A DNA stretch of 64,000 bases from Novosphingobium sp049354825 (lineage in GTDB: Bacteria; Pseudomonadota; Alphaproteobacteria; Sphingomonadales; Sphingomonadaceae). Both the position numbers and the translations under genes were made by a program. The notes under the pieces were generated by a model that made no database searches, was not told the origin of the DNA, and saw only the letters and a program-made list of their open reading frames with translations. Below are positions 32,889 through 45,686 of this stretch, one piece after another. The stretch covers positions 2,356,001 to 2,420,000 of the forward strand of contig NZ_CP186480.1 of NCBI RefSeq assembly GCF_049354825.1. Reading direction: 5' to 3'. Position 1 is the stretch's first letter. Every line of letters starts with the position of its first letter.

Positions 32889-33696
32889 CGCGGCAAGTAG
32901 CGACGCGCGTCGACCAGCACGTAACCTGGCGTCTCTTCGATACACTGGCGCAGCAGGGTCAGGTGCCCGGCGCCGAACATCACCACCACCCGGTCGCCCG
33001 GTCGCGCCGCCTGTAGCAGGTTGGCGCAAATCGCCAGGTTGCGGCGATACCAGGTCGCGGTCGCGTCGAGGCCGGGCTGCTCGGCTCCGCCGCCGACCGC
33101 CAGCATCTGGCGGTAAAGCCCGTGGACCGACATCGCCGCCGCGGGATCGTTGAGCAGGCGCAGGGTCGCGGCAATGCCCCTGGTCTTGAGCGTGGATTCC
33201 TGCGCCGCGACATTGGCGTCGCTGACGGCAGTCACCCGGTCGATAAAGGCCTGCTGGCCGTGCGCGGCGGCATAAGCGAGTGCCGGGTCGAACGGGAGCG
33301 ACATCGGGGTGTCCATCCCGCGCACCGCCGCGCCCGTACGGCGCGCAAGGCGAAAGCCAAGTTGGACCGATTCGTCGCGGCTGGGCGCAAGCGTGCCGGC
33401 GCGATAGCGGGCATAATCGGCCAGGGTCGGCGCATCGCGTCCCTCAAGCCCGACCAGCGTGGGGCGAAAGCGGGCGAGGGCGGCAACCACCGCCTCGATT
33501 TCGCGCTGGCGCGCGGGGGCCAGCACGTCGTCCACCTTGACGTTGCGATAGTCCAGACCCGGATTGGCGAAATGGAACGTGCCCACGACCATGACCTCGA
33601 TCGGGCGGGGCGCGGCGGTTGCCGGGCCGGAAGCCGGTGCTGCCACCGGCGCCAGCAGCGCGATCGCGGCGGCAAGGGCGGAAGCGGCGCGTATCG

Positions 33697-33706
<10 letters not shown>
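32885..33706 (-). CDS. Exported DUF5694-like protein
   Basis: A 273-aa protein with a signal peptide (A-L-A-A-A-I-A-L-L-A-P-V-A-A-P-A near residues 9-24). The mature protein begins with P-I-E-V-M-V-V-G-T-F-H-F-A-N-P and ends with F-G-A-G-H-L-T-L-L-R-Q-C, which fits the DUF5694 / TraB-related group, where the G-T-F-H and G-x-G-H motifs could bind metal. The start at 33706 has a GGGAA site; an ATG at 33700 would overlap the guaA stop as ATGA. It lies immediately downstream of guaA and may be read from its transcript. Confidence 0.8.
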
Positions 33707-35268
<1,562 letters not shown>

Positions 35269-35274
35269 GTGCGG

Positions 35275-35303
35275 GCGATAGGGAGCGCCGGCGCGGGTGA
35301 CAA
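35275..35303 (-). promoter_or_regulatory. guaA promoter, probable leaderless start
   Basis: On the minus strand TTGTCA (35298-35303, 5 of 6 consensus) and TATCGC (35275-35280) are 17 bp apart. The -10 ends exactly 6 bp before the guaA ATG. No Shine-Dalgarno sequence lies between. Confidence 0.62.
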
Positions 35304-35338
35304 GCGGGCGGGACCCTCAGCACTGGCCGCGTAAGGAA

Positions 35339-35377
35339 GTTGCGCAATTTCGCAATGATAGTTGCAATAAGCGCAAC
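35339..35377. promoter_or_regulatory. Cluster of TTGC/GCAA inverted repeats
   Basis: GTTGCGC (35339-35345) and GCGCAAC (35371-35377) form a long-range inverted repeat. Inside are the perfect palindrome TTGCGCAA (35340-35347), CGCAA (35351-35355) and TTGCAA (35362-35367). The cluster lies in an AT-rich stretch, unusual for the window, between guaA and the 27-aa ORF, and may be a binding site for an unknown regulator. Confidence 0.4.
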
Positions 35378-35476
35378 GGCTGTTCCGCCCTTTGCACGTG
35401 TAAACTCTACTAAAATAGTTAGATGGCGCCTCGCGGAAACGCCAAAACCCTAATAACTCTTTGAAGGAGGCACACC

Positions 35477-35560
35477 ATGCGCACCATCGTAGCGCTGGCT
35501 CTCCCGTTGATTGCCGCCCTCGGCACCAGCGGGCTGATGTTCACCGCGACGCTCGTCTGA
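35477..35560 (+). CDS. 27-aa hydrophobic small protein
   Basis: A very short frame encodes 27 residues, almost all hydrophobic (L-A-L-P-L-I-A-A-L-G core). It looks like a single membrane helix or a bare signal-like peptide. It is supported by one of the best Shine-Dalgarno sequences in the window (GAAGGAGG, 7 bp before the ATG), an AT-rich upstream region and a strong hairpin just after the stop. It is not recognisable as any named family. It stands alone between guaA (divergent) and the M20 peptidase gene (convergent). Confidence 0.6.
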   Translation: MRTIVALALPLIAALGTSGLMFTATLV

Positions 35561-35587
35561 GCGCCGGTTCGAACCGCCTTCCCGAAA

Positions 35588-35631
35588 GCGGCCGTCCATC
35601 CCATCCCCCTGTCCCCGGGATGGACGGCCGC
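35588..35631. terminator. Long hairpin terminator after the 27-aa ORF
   Basis: A perfect 15-bp stem (35588-35602 with 35617-35631) with a 14-nt C-rich loop lies 28 bp after the small ORF, before the convergent peptidase gene. A T-run (GTTTTC) follows only 15 bp later, so termination may be weak or may serve mRNA stability. Confidence 0.6.
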
Positions 35632-35659
35632 GATCGGGAGCCAAGTTTTCACATCGCCA

Positions 35660-37096
35660 TCACTTCGACGACAGGTCCCTGACCAGATCATAGAGATAGT
35701 CACGCGCGGTATAGAGCGCGCGCACCTCCACCCGCTCGTTCAGCCCGTGCGTGCCGTTGCCGTCGGGATTGGTCCACACGCTCGGTACCCCGTAGACGGG
35801 GATCCCCACCGCCTCGAGATAGACGCCGTCGGTCGCGCCGGTCGACATCGTCGGGGTCACCGGCACGCCCGGGTAATACTTCGCCGCCAGCTTTTCGACC
35901 GGGCCGACGATGCGCGGGTCAAGCGGCGGCTGCACCGCGATCGGCTTGTCCTTGACGCGTTCCTCGATTCGGATCGCCGGGTTGGCAATCGCGCCCGACA
36001 GCGCGGCCATCGTCTCGGCAGAGGTGCGGCCCGGGAACATGCGGCAGTTGACGTTGGCGGTGGCGCGCTGCGGCAGCGCGTTAAGCGCGTGGCCAGCGTC
36101 GACCATCGTCGCCACGCAGGTCGTGCGCAGCATGGAATGCAGGCCCTTGTCCTTGTTGACGATCGCCTCGGCAGCCTTGTCGGCCGGGTTTTTCGCCAGC
36201 GCGATCATCGCGGCGCCTAGCTCACCGCCGCGCGCCGCGCCCGCCTTGGCGAAATAGGCACGGGTCACGTCGTTGAACTGAAGCGGGAATTCCAGCCCGC
36301 CCACTGCCAGCAGCGCGCGCGACAGGTCGTAAATGGCATTGTCGGGCGGCGGGGCAGAGCTGTGCCCGCCCGGATTGGTCGCGGTCAGCGTGAAGTCCTG
36401 GTAGGCCTTTTCGCCGATCTGGATCGACTGGCCGACCAGCTTGCCGCCATCGACCAGGCCCTTGCCGTCGGTGCGGCCGCCGCCCCCTTCGTTGAGCGCG
36501 TATTCGGCGTCGATCCAGTCCTTGTGGTTCTGCGCCAGCCACTCGGCACCGTTGAACGCGCCGCTGGTCTCCTCGCCGCAGGTCAGCGCCAGCTTGATCG
36601 TGCGCTTCGGCTTGTAGCCGGCGGCCGCGAAGCGGACCATCGTGTCGGTCCAGATCGATGCCTGCGCCTTGTCGTCGACCGTGCCGCGGCCGTAGAAATA
36701 GCCGTTTTCCTCGATCAGGGTGAAGGGATCGCGGGTCCAGTCCGCGCGCTTCGCCTCGACAACGTCGATATGCGCCAGCAGCAGCAGCGGCTTCAGCTTC
36801 GCATCGCTGCCGGGCAGCACCGCGACCAGTCCGCCGTCCTTGGGATGTTCGGGCGTGGCAAAATAAGTGATCCGGTCGTCGGTGAAGCCCGCCGCCTTCA
36901 GCCGCGCGCCCATCTTGGCGGCGGCATCGGTGCACGAACCGTTCGTGACCGTCGTGTTGGTTTCGACCAGTTCCTTGTAAAGGCCGCGAAAGGCGACCTG
37001 GTCGGCGCGCAAGGGCGCGCTCTGCGCCAGCGCGGGCGCGGTGACGGCCAGGCTGGCGACCAGCGCGGTCATGGTGCGAAGCAGCGGATGTTTCAT
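35660..37096 (-). CDS. Secreted M20-family metallopeptidase
   Basis: A 478-aa exported zinc peptidase with a signal peptide ending A-P-A-L-A-Q near residue 25. M20 metal ligands can be read: H in L-L-L-A-H-I-D-V-V near 110, the bridging D in G-R-G-T-V-D-D-K near 142, the catalytic and ligand glutamates in C-G-E-E near 175, and a C-terminal H in N-G-T-H-G-L-N-E. The lid/dimerisation domain starts with N-P-G-G-H-S-S. It should remove residues from peptides in the periplasm. The start at 37096 is chosen because upstream codons lack signal-peptide character. Confidence 0.9.
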   Translation of the reverse strand: MKHPLLRTMTALVASLAVTAPALAQSAPLRADQVAFRGLYKELVETNTTVTNGSCTDAAAKMGARLKAAGFTDDRITYFATPEHPKDGGLVAVLPGSDAKLKPLLLLAHIDVVEAKRADWTRDPFTLIEENGYFYGRGTVDDKAQASIWTDTMVRFAAAGYKPKRTIKLALTCGEETSGAFNGAEWLAQNHKDWIDAEYALNEGGGGRTDGKGLVDGGKLVGQSIQIGEKAYQDFTLTATNPGGHSSAPPPDNAIYDLSRALLAVGGLEFPLQFNDVTRAYFAKAGAARGGELGAAMIALAKNPADKAAEAIVNKDKGLHSMLRTTCVATMVDAGHALNALPQRATANVNCRMFPGRTSAETMAALSGAIANPAIRIEERVKDKPIAVQPPLDPRIVGPVEKLAAKYYPGVPVTPTMSTGATDGVYLEAVGIPVYGVPSVWTNPDGNGTHGLNERVEVRALYTARDYLYDLVRDLSSK

Positions 37097-37165
37097 CTCT
37101 GGACCCCTCTTGTGAGGACGCGAGATGAGCAGGATTTGGCTGTGGATGGAAGGGGGCACGAACGC

Positions 37166-37194
37166 TTCCGATTCCGGCGCTTAGTGCCTATATG
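37166..37194 (+). promoter_or_regulatory. gyrB promoter, probable leaderless start
   Basis: TTCCGA (37166-37171) and TATATG (37189-37194) are 17 bp apart; the -10 ends exactly 6 bp before the ATG at 37201. Two earlier in-frame ATGs lie inside or next to the -10 box and could not be on a transcript made from it. Confidence 0.5.
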
Positions 37195-37200
37195 ATGACC

Positions 37201-39696
<2,496 letters not shown>

Positions 39697-39703
39697 GGGC
39701 GCG

Positions 39704-40123
39704 CTACTTGTCGGCGGGGTCGCCGGCGGCGGGCAGGAACCGGTCGATAACCTCTCGCGCCAGCCGCAGCGGGCGGTGCGTGTCGACATCGATCGAGCAC
39801 CAGGTCGATTTCACCTCGGCCAGCACGTCCTCGCCGCGTCTCAGCACCGTGGCGTAGAAGGCGCGTGCGCCGTGCACCTTTTCGAGCACGACCGAGGCGA
39901 TCACGTCGTCCCCCAGGAAGGTCGGCCGGCGGTACGTGATCTCGTGCTTCAGCGCGACCCACAAATGGTTCAACCTCGCCTCTGCAGGGGCCAGCGCGCG
40001 CCAGTGATCGACCACGGCATTCTGCACCCAGGTCAGGTAGGCGGCATTGTTCACATGGCCCATGAAATCGATGTCGCTGCTGGCGACGACGATCGGGACG
40101 AGATGGGGGCCGGGCTTGTTCAC
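39704..40123 (-). CDS. Hotdog-fold acyl-CoA thioesterase (YbgC/4HBT type)
   Basis: A 139-aa thioesterase with the hotdog signature D-I-D-F-M-G-H-V-N-N-A-A-Y-L-T-W near residues 18-33, in which the Asp is the likely catalytic residue. Such enzymes hydrolyse acyl-CoA or acyl-ACP thioesters. The start is GTG at 40123, just ahead of the family homology. It is convergent with gyrB (7-bp gap) and divergent from the TetR gene, so the TetR protein may also control it. Confidence 0.87.
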   Translation of the reverse strand: MNKPGPHLVPIVVASSDIDFMGHVNNAAYLTWVQNAVVDHWRALAPAEARLNHLWVALKHEITYRRPTFLGDDVIASVVLEKVHGARAFYATVLRRGEDVLAEVKSTWCSIDVDTHRPLRLAREVIDRFLPAAGDPADK

Positions 40124-40213
40124 ACCGGTGTCAGTAGAACATCGCGGCGATTCGCGCCAGCGCCGCGGGCGGCCTGATACAACTCCGGCCTTGCCGGTCG
40201 TGGCCCCAGCATT

Positions 40214-40230
40214 TATATACCGGCCGTTAT
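40214..40230. promoter_or_regulatory. TetR -10 region with imperfect palindrome (candidate autoregulatory operator)
   Basis: A TATATA -10 box (40214-40219) runs into ATACCGGCCGTTAT (40217-40230), which is 12 of 14 bases palindromic and reaches into the TetR start codon. An operator here would let TetR repress its own gene, and perhaps the divergent thioesterase gene. Confidence 0.4.
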
Positions 40231-40843
40231 GGAAAAGCTTGCCACAGCCCCCGCGACACGGGGCCGCCCGCGGGAATTCGACGTCGACGAGGCGCTCGCC
40301 GCCGCGCTGCGCGTGTTCTGGACCAAGGGTTACGAGGCGGCATCGCTGACCGATCTGACCGACGCGATGGGGATCACCAGGCCCAGCCTTTATGCCGCTT
40401 TCGGCAACAAGGAGGCGTTGTTCCTCCACGCGCTCGACCTCTACGAACGTGAGAAGATGGCCTATGTCGGCGCGGCGCTCGATGCGCCTAGCGCCCGCGG
40501 CGTCGTTCGCAACATGCTGGCGGGCGCGATCGCCAATTTCACCGCCGAGGACGAGTGCCGCGGCTGCATGGGCGTGATTGCCTCGGTGGCCTGCAAGGCG
40601 GTCGAGCCGTCGATCAGCACCCACGTCGCCGCCCGGGCCGAATCGGCGCGCCTGGCGATCGTGGCGCGTATGCAGAAGGCGATCGACGATGGCGACTTCA
40701 CCGTCCCGGTGGAGGCCGACGCGATCACCCGTTACCTCAGCACGGTGATGCAGGGGCTGTCGATCCAGGCGCAGAACGGCGCCACCCGCGCCGAGCTGGA
40801 GCAGGTTGCCGATGCCGCGCTGGCGATGTGGCCGTCGAAATAA
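40229..40843 (+). CDS. TetR/AcrR-family regulator
   Basis: A 204-aa repressor with an N-terminal helix-turn-helix (about 35-60, L-T-D-L-T-D-A-M-G-I-T-R-P-S-L-Y-A-A-F) and a C-terminal ligand domain with a C-R-G-C-M-G segment near residue 110, typical of the group that includes ComR and AcrR-like regulators. It lies 243 bp upstream of, and in the same direction as, the RND efflux operon, its most probable target. Ligands are probably toxic hydrophobic compounds. The leader is at most a few bases. Confidence 0.9.
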   Translation: MEKLATAPATRGRPREFDVDEALAAALRVFWTKGYEAASLTDLTDAMGITRPSLYAAFGNKEALFLHALDLYEREKMAYVGAALDAPSARGVVRNMLAGAIANFTAEDECRGCMGVIASVACKAVEPSISTHVAARAESARLAIVARMQKAIDDGDFTVPVEADAITRYLSTVMQGLSIQAQNGATRAELEQVADAALAMWPSK

Positions 40844-40867
40844 AAGCGACCGCTTTCAGCGACTTCG

Positions 40868-40881
40868 GGTAAATCTTTACC
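40868..40881. promoter_or_regulatory. Perfect inverted repeat between TetR and the efflux operon
   Basis: GGTAAATCTTTACC (6+2+6) lies 24 bp after the TetR stop and about 205 bp before the adaptor gene. With no T-tract it is a weak terminator, so it is more likely a protein-binding site. TTGCAC at 40900-40905 with a poor -10 17 bp on (TACTTA, 40923-40928) could be the operon promoter. Confidence 0.35.
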
Positions 40882-41086
40882 GGGCGATACAGAAATCGCT
40901 TGCACCTGAACCTCACATTACATACTTAGCGGTACACAAACCCGGGTGAAGGCTCGGGCGCGGTGATCTACCCCCCTCCCGCCGCGCCCGGGCCCGAACA
41001 CTCCCGTTTTTGAAACCCGTTTCCCTTCGCCGGCATGGGCCGCGCGAAGCCGCCTAGTCATGTCTTGCCGAGACAGGGAATTCGCC

Positions 41087-42439
41087 ATGTTCGACACGCC
41101 CTTCGATCGCCCGATCGACCACGGATATTTCACCGCTCTCGACGAGCCGGACGACGTCGGCGATGCGCCCACCGTCGTTTCCGAGCCGGTGAGCGTCTCC
41201 GCGCCCGCCGCCGGGCAGAGCGCGCCGAACAACGCCGGGCAGCGCGGCAACCGCGGCCGTTTCTACGCCGGGCTGGCCGCGCTGCTGGTTCTTGCCGCGG
41301 CGTGGTTCTGGCTGCCCGGCGGCACCGGCCAGGCCGGCGCCATGCCGGTCCCGGTGGTCACGACCGCGCAGCCGCTGGCCCGCCCGGTGACCGAGTGGGA
41401 CGAATTCGTCGGCCGTTTCGCAGCCAGTCGCAGTGTCGAGGTGCGCCCCCAGGTTTCGGGCCAGATCGTCGGCGTCCATTTCACCGACGGGCAGTACGTC
41501 CGCGCCGGGGCGCCGCTGTTCACGATCGACGCGCGTCCGTACCGCGCGGCGATGGCGCAGGCCCAGGCCGAAGTCGCCCGCGCCGCCAGCGCGCTGGCGC
41601 TATCGCAAAGCAACCTGGCGCGCGCCCAGCGCCTGGTCGCCGAAGACGCGGTCGCCAAGGCCGAGGTCGACCGCCTGCGCGCCGAAGTGCGCAACAACGC
41701 CGCCGCGCTCGCCGCGGCGCGCGCGGCCACCGCGGCACGCGGTCTCGACCTCGAGTTCACGACCGTGCGCGCGCCGATCTCGGGCCGGATTTCCGACCGC
41801 CGCGTCGATGCCGGCAACCTGGTATCGGGCGGGGGCGGGGCCAGTGCCACGCTGCTGACCACGATCAACGCGGTCGACCCGGTCTATTTCGAGTTCTCGG
41901 GCTCCGAAGCGCTCCTGCTCAAGACCAAGCGCGACGGGCTGCCCGCCAAGGCGCCGGTCGAGATCCGCCTCCAGGACGAGAGCGACTACCGCTGGAAGGG
42001 CCACCTGGACTTTACCGACAACGGCCTCGACGCCGGCTCGGGCACGATCCGCGCCCGCGCGGTGGTGACCAACGGCGACGGCTTCCTGACCCCGGGACTG
42101 TTCGGGCGGATGCGCCTGGCCGCGGGGGCTCCGCGCAACGCCCTGCTGGTGCCCGACAGCGCGGTCACCACCGACCAGACGCGCAAGCTGCTGATGGTGG
42201 TGGGCAAGGACGGCACGGTCGAGCCGCGCCCGGTCGAGCTGGGGCCGCTGGTGGGCGGACTGCGCGTGATCGAAAAGGGCATCGGGCCGGCCGACCGCGT
42301 CGTCATCCAGGGCGTCCAGATGGCGATGCCGGGCACCAGGGTGCAAGTGAAGCCCGGCAGGATCCTTGCCGCCGAACAGCCCGAAACCGCGCCGGCGCCG
42401 CAGCTGTCCCGGTCGAACGCGGCCACCTTCGCCAACTGA
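41087..42439 (+). CDS. RND efflux periplasmic adaptor (AcrA/MexA-like)
   Basis: A 450-aa membrane fusion protein bridging the pump and outer-membrane channel. After the transmembrane anchor (about 60-78, Y-A-G-L-A-A-L-L-V-L-A-A-A-W-F-W-L) come the lipoyl half-motif R-P-Q-V-S-G-Q-I-V-G-V near 120, a coiled-coil hairpin (about 150-205), the second lipoyl half A-P-I-S-G-R-I-S-D-R-R near 225, and beta-barrel and proximal domains. An acidic cytoplasmic extension of 60 residues precedes the anchor, where related AcrA/MexA proteins have a short lipoprotein signal. ATG 41087 is chosen for AGGGAA 6 bp upstream; ATG 41060 has none. Confidence 0.93.
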   Translation: MFDTPFDRPIDHGYFTALDEPDDVGDAPTVVSEPVSVSAPAAGQSAPNNAGQRGNRGRFYAGLAALLVLAAAWFWLPGGTGQAGAMPVPVVTTAQPLARPVTEWDEFVGRFAASRSVEVRPQVSGQIVGVHFTDGQYVRAGAPLFTIDARPYRAAMAQAQAEVARAASALALSQSNLARAQRLVAEDAVAKAEVDRLRAEVRNNAAALAAARAATAARGLDLEFTTVRAPISGRISDRRVDAGNLVSGGGGASATLLTTINAVDPVYFEFSGSEALLLKTKRDGLPAKAPVEIRLQDESDYRWKGHLDFTDNGLDAGSGTIRARAVVTNGDGFLTPGLFGRMRLAAGAPRNALLVPDSAVTTDQTRKLLMVVGKDGTVEPRPVELGPLVGGLRVIEKGIGPADRVVIQGVQMAMPGTRVQVKPGRILAAEQPETAPAPQLSRSNAATFAN

Positions 42440-42495
42440 CGGGCACCGCCCGGCCTACCGGTCACGCCCTTTCCCTTTCGGCACGGAACCCGTCC

Positions 42496-45400
42496 ATGCG
42501 TTTGTCCCGTTTCTTCATCGACCGGCCGATCTTTGCCGGCGTCATCGCCGTCCTGATCACGCTGATCGGCGCGATCAGCTATGTTTTCCTGCCGGTCAGC
42601 CAGTATCCTGAGGTCGTCCCGCCGACGGTGACCGTCAGCGCCGTCTATCCCGGCGCTTCGGCCGAAACGGTGGCGGATACCGTCGCCGGCCCGATCGAAC
42701 AGGAAATCAACGGCGTCGACGGGATGCTGTACCAGTCGAGCGAATCGACCGGGGACGGGCGCGTGACGATAACCGTCACTTTTGCCGCCGGGACCGACCT
42801 CGATGCCGCGCAGACGCTGGTGCAGAACCGCGTCGCCATCGCCCAGGCGCGCCTGCCCGAGGAAGTCCAGCGGCTTGGCGTCGTTACCCGCAAGACCACC
42901 CCCGACTTCCTGATGGTGGTCAACCTGGTCTCGCCCGACGGCAGCCTCGACCGCGAATACATGTCGAACTACGCGCAGACGCGCATCAAGGACCGCCTCG
43001 CCCGGCTCGACGGCGTGGGCGACGTGCAGATGTTCGGCCAGCGCGAACTGGCGATGCGGATCTGGATCGATCCCGGCCGCGCCGCCGCGCTGGGGCTGAC
43101 CGGCAGCGACATCGTCCGCGCGCTGCGCGCCCAGAACGTGCAGGTCGCCGCCGGCACGCTCGGCCAGCAGCCGAGCCCCGACGCCGCCTTCCAGCTCAAT
43201 GTCGAGACGCAAGGCCGCTTCACCGACCCCAGCCAGTTCGCCGACGTCGTCATCCGCACCGACGGCGAGGGCCGCCGGGTCCGCGTCGGCGACGTCGCCC
43301 GGGTCGAGATCGGGGCGCAGGACTACGCCACCTCGGGCTACCTCAGCGGCAAGCCCTCGGTCGTGATCCCGGTGTTCCAGAAGGCCGGTTCCAACGCGCT
43401 GTCCGCCGCCGAAGGCGTCCAGGCCGAGATGGAGGACCTGTCCAGGTCGTTCCCCAGGGGACTCGAATACCGCATCGTCTACAACCCGACCGAATTCATC
43501 TCGCAGTCGATCGACGCGGTCTTCCACACGCTGTTCGAAGCGGTCGTGCTGGTGGTGCTGGTGATCGTGGTGTTCCTGCAGAAGGCGCGCGCGTCGATCA
43601 TCCCCGTGCTGGCGATCCCGGTGTCGCTGGTCGGAACCTTCGCGGTGCTGCAGCTGGTCGGCTACTCGCTCAACAACCTGTCGCTGTTCGGGCTGGTGCT
43701 GGCGATCGGCATCGTCGTCGACGACGCGATCGTGGTGGTCGAGAATGTCGAGCGCAACCTCGAACACGGGATGACCCCGCTGGCGGCGGCGCGCCGCTCG
43801 ATGGACGAGGTCGGCGGCGCGCTGATCGCGATCGTGCTGGTGCTGTGCGCGGTGTTCGTGCCGACGCTGTTCATCGGCGGACTTTCGGGCGCGTTCTACA
43901 AGCAGTTCGCGGTCACGATATCGGCCGCGACGATCATCTCGCTGGTCGTCTCGCTGACGCTGTCGCCGGCGCTGGCCGCACTGCTGCTGCGCCCGCACGA
44001 GCACCTGCCCGACAGCGCCCCGGCCTGGCGCCGCGCGATCGACCGCGCCGGGGAGCGCTTCAACACGGCCTTCACGCGCTTCAGCGATGCCTATGCCGGG
44101 CTGACCGCGCGGCTGGTGGCGATGCCGAAGCGGATGTTGATCGCCTATGCGGTGCTGATCGGGCTGACCGGTGCGACGATGGCGTCGACCCCCACCGGCT
44201 TCATCCCCCAGCAGGACCAGGGCTATTTCCTGACTGTGATCCAGCTACCGGCGGGCAGTGCGGTGACCCGAACCGACGCGGTGATGAAGAAAGTGGCCGA
44301 CCGCATCATGGCCATCGACGGCGTGACGGGCGCGGTCATGTTCTCGGGCTTCGACGGGACGACCCAGACCCAGCAGGCCAGTTCCGCCGCCGCCTATGTC
44401 GTGCTCGACACCTTTGCCAACCGCGAGAGGAAGGGCCTCACCGTCGACGCGCTGGTAGCCGAGGCGCAGAAGGCCACCGCCGACATCAACGAGGCGCGGC
44501 TGATGATCGTCAAGCCGCCGGTGATCCAGGGCATCGGCTCGGCCGGGGGCTTCCGCATGATGATCGAGGATCGCAGCGGCAAGGGTTACAAGGCCCTGCA
44601 GGACGCCGCCTACGCAGTGATCGCCAAGGCCAACGCCGACAAGGGCCTGGCGGGCGTCTACACCTTCTTCGATACCGGCACGCCGCGCATCCACACCGAC
44701 ATCGACCGCGACAAGGCGCAGTTGCTGGGCGTTGCGCCGTCGGACATCTTCGACACGCTCTCGGTATATCTCGGCAGCGCCTTCATCAACGACTTCAACC
44801 TGCTGGGGCGCACCTACCGCGTCACCGCGCAGGCCGACGCGCCGTACCGCGACGACGTGACCGACATCGCCGGGCTCTACGTCCGCTCCAGTGCCGGGGC
44901 GATGGTGCCGCTCGGCTCGGTCGCGACCTTCAGCGACACCGCCGGGCCGTACCGCGTCACGCGCTACAACCTGGCGCCGGCTGTGGCGGTGGACGGCGAT
45001 ACCGCGCCCGGCGGTTCGTCGGGCCGGTCGCTGACGACGATGGAAAGGATCGCCGCCGAGACCCTGCCCGCGGGGATGGAGACCGAGTGGACCGGTATCG
45101 CCTGGCAGCAGAGCCATGCCGGCAGCACCGCCGCGGTCATCTTCGCGCTGGCCGTGCTGCTCGTGTTCCTGGTGCTTGCCGCGCAGTACGAAAGCCTGGT
45201 CCTGCCGCTGGCGATCATCCTGATAGTGCCGATGTGCCTGCTGGCGGCGATGATCGGCGTGAACCTGCGCGGCATGGACAACAACGTGCTGACCCAGATC
45301 GGCCTCGTCGTATTGATCGCGCTGGCCGCCAAGAACGCGATCCTGATCGTGGAATTCGCGCTCCAGGGCGAACAGCAGCGCGGGCTGACGCCGGTGGAGG

Positions 45401-45678
45401 CCGCGATCGAGGCGGCGCGCACCCGCCTGCGCCCGATCCTGATGACCAGCTTCGCCTTCGTGCTGGGATCGCTGCCGCTGGTGGTCGCGCACGGCGCCGG
45501 GGCGGAGCTGCGCCAGGCGCTGGGCACCGCGGTGTGCTTCGGAATGCTGGGCGTGACCGGCTTCGGGCTGATCTTCACCCCCACCTTCTACGTCGTCGGC
45601 CGCACGCTGGCAGACCGCATCGCCGCGTTCCGGGTCCGCCGCGCCCGCCCCGGCTTCGACGCCCTTCCGGCTGAATGA
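42496..45678 (+). CDS. RND multidrug efflux permease (HAE1, AcrB/MexB-like)
   Basis: A 1060-aa inner-membrane proton antiporter with 12 helices and two large periplasmic loops. It starts with F-F-I-D-R-P-I-F-A-G-V. The proton-relay D-D lies in G-I-V-V-D-D-A-I-V-V-V-E-N near residue 407, the coupling Lys in L-A-A-K-N-A-I-L near 945, and the loop P-Q-Q-D-Q-G-Y-F near 575 is typical of HAE1 pumps. It expels amphiphilic drugs through the adaptor and the outer-membrane factor encoded on either side. Length matches the family (about 1040-1060). Confidence 0.96.
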   Translation: MRLSRFFIDRPIFAGVIAVLITLIGAISYVFLPVSQYPEVVPPTVTVSAVYPGASAETVADTVAGPIEQEINGVDGMLYQSSESTGDGRVTITVTFAAGTDLDAAQTLVQNRVAIAQARLPEEVQRLGVVTRKTTPDFLMVVNLVSPDGSLDREYMSNYAQTRIKDRLARLDGVGDVQMFGQRELAMRIWIDPGRAAALGLTGSDIVRALRAQNVQVAAGTLGQQPSPDAAFQLNVETQGRFTDPSQFADVVIRTDGEGRRVRVGDVARVEIGAQDYATSGYLSGKPSVVIPVFQKAGSNALSAAEGVQAEMEDLSRSFPRGLEYRIVYNPTEFISQSIDAVFHTLFEAVVLVVLVIVVFLQKARASIIPVLAIPVSLVGTFAVLQLVGYSLNNLSLFGLVLAIGIVVDDAIVVVENVERNLEHGMTPLAAARRSMDEVGGALIAIVLVLCAVFVPTLFIGGLSGAFYKQFAVTISAATIISLVVSLTLSPALAALLLRPHEHLPDSAPAWRRAIDRAGERFNTAFTRFSDAYAGLTARLVAMPKRMLIAYAVLIGLTGATMASTPTGFIPQQDQGYFLTVIQLPAGSAVTRTDAVMKKVADRIMAIDGVTGAVMFSGFDGTTQTQQASSAAAYVVLDTFANRERKGLTVDALVAEAQKATADINEARLMIVKPPVIQGIGSAGGFRMMIEDRSGKGYKALQDAAYAVIAKANADKGLAGVYTFFDTGTPRIHTDIDRDKAQLLGVAPSDIFDTLSVYLGSAFINDFNLLGRTYRVTAQADAPYRDDVTDIAGLYVRSSAGAMVPLGSVATFSDTAGPYRVTRYNLAPAVAVDGDTAPGGSSGRSLTTMERIAAETLPAGMETEWTGIAWQQSHAGSTAAVIFALAVLLVFLVLAAQYESLVLPLAIILIVPMCLLAAMIGVNLRGMDNNVLTQIGLVVLIALAAKNAILIVEFALQGEQQRGLTPVEAAIEAARTRLRPILMTSFAFVLGSLPLVVAHGAGAELRQALGTAVCFGMLGVTGFGLIFTPTFYVVGRTLADRIAAFRVRRARPGFDALPAE

Positions 45679-45686
45679 GAGCGCCC

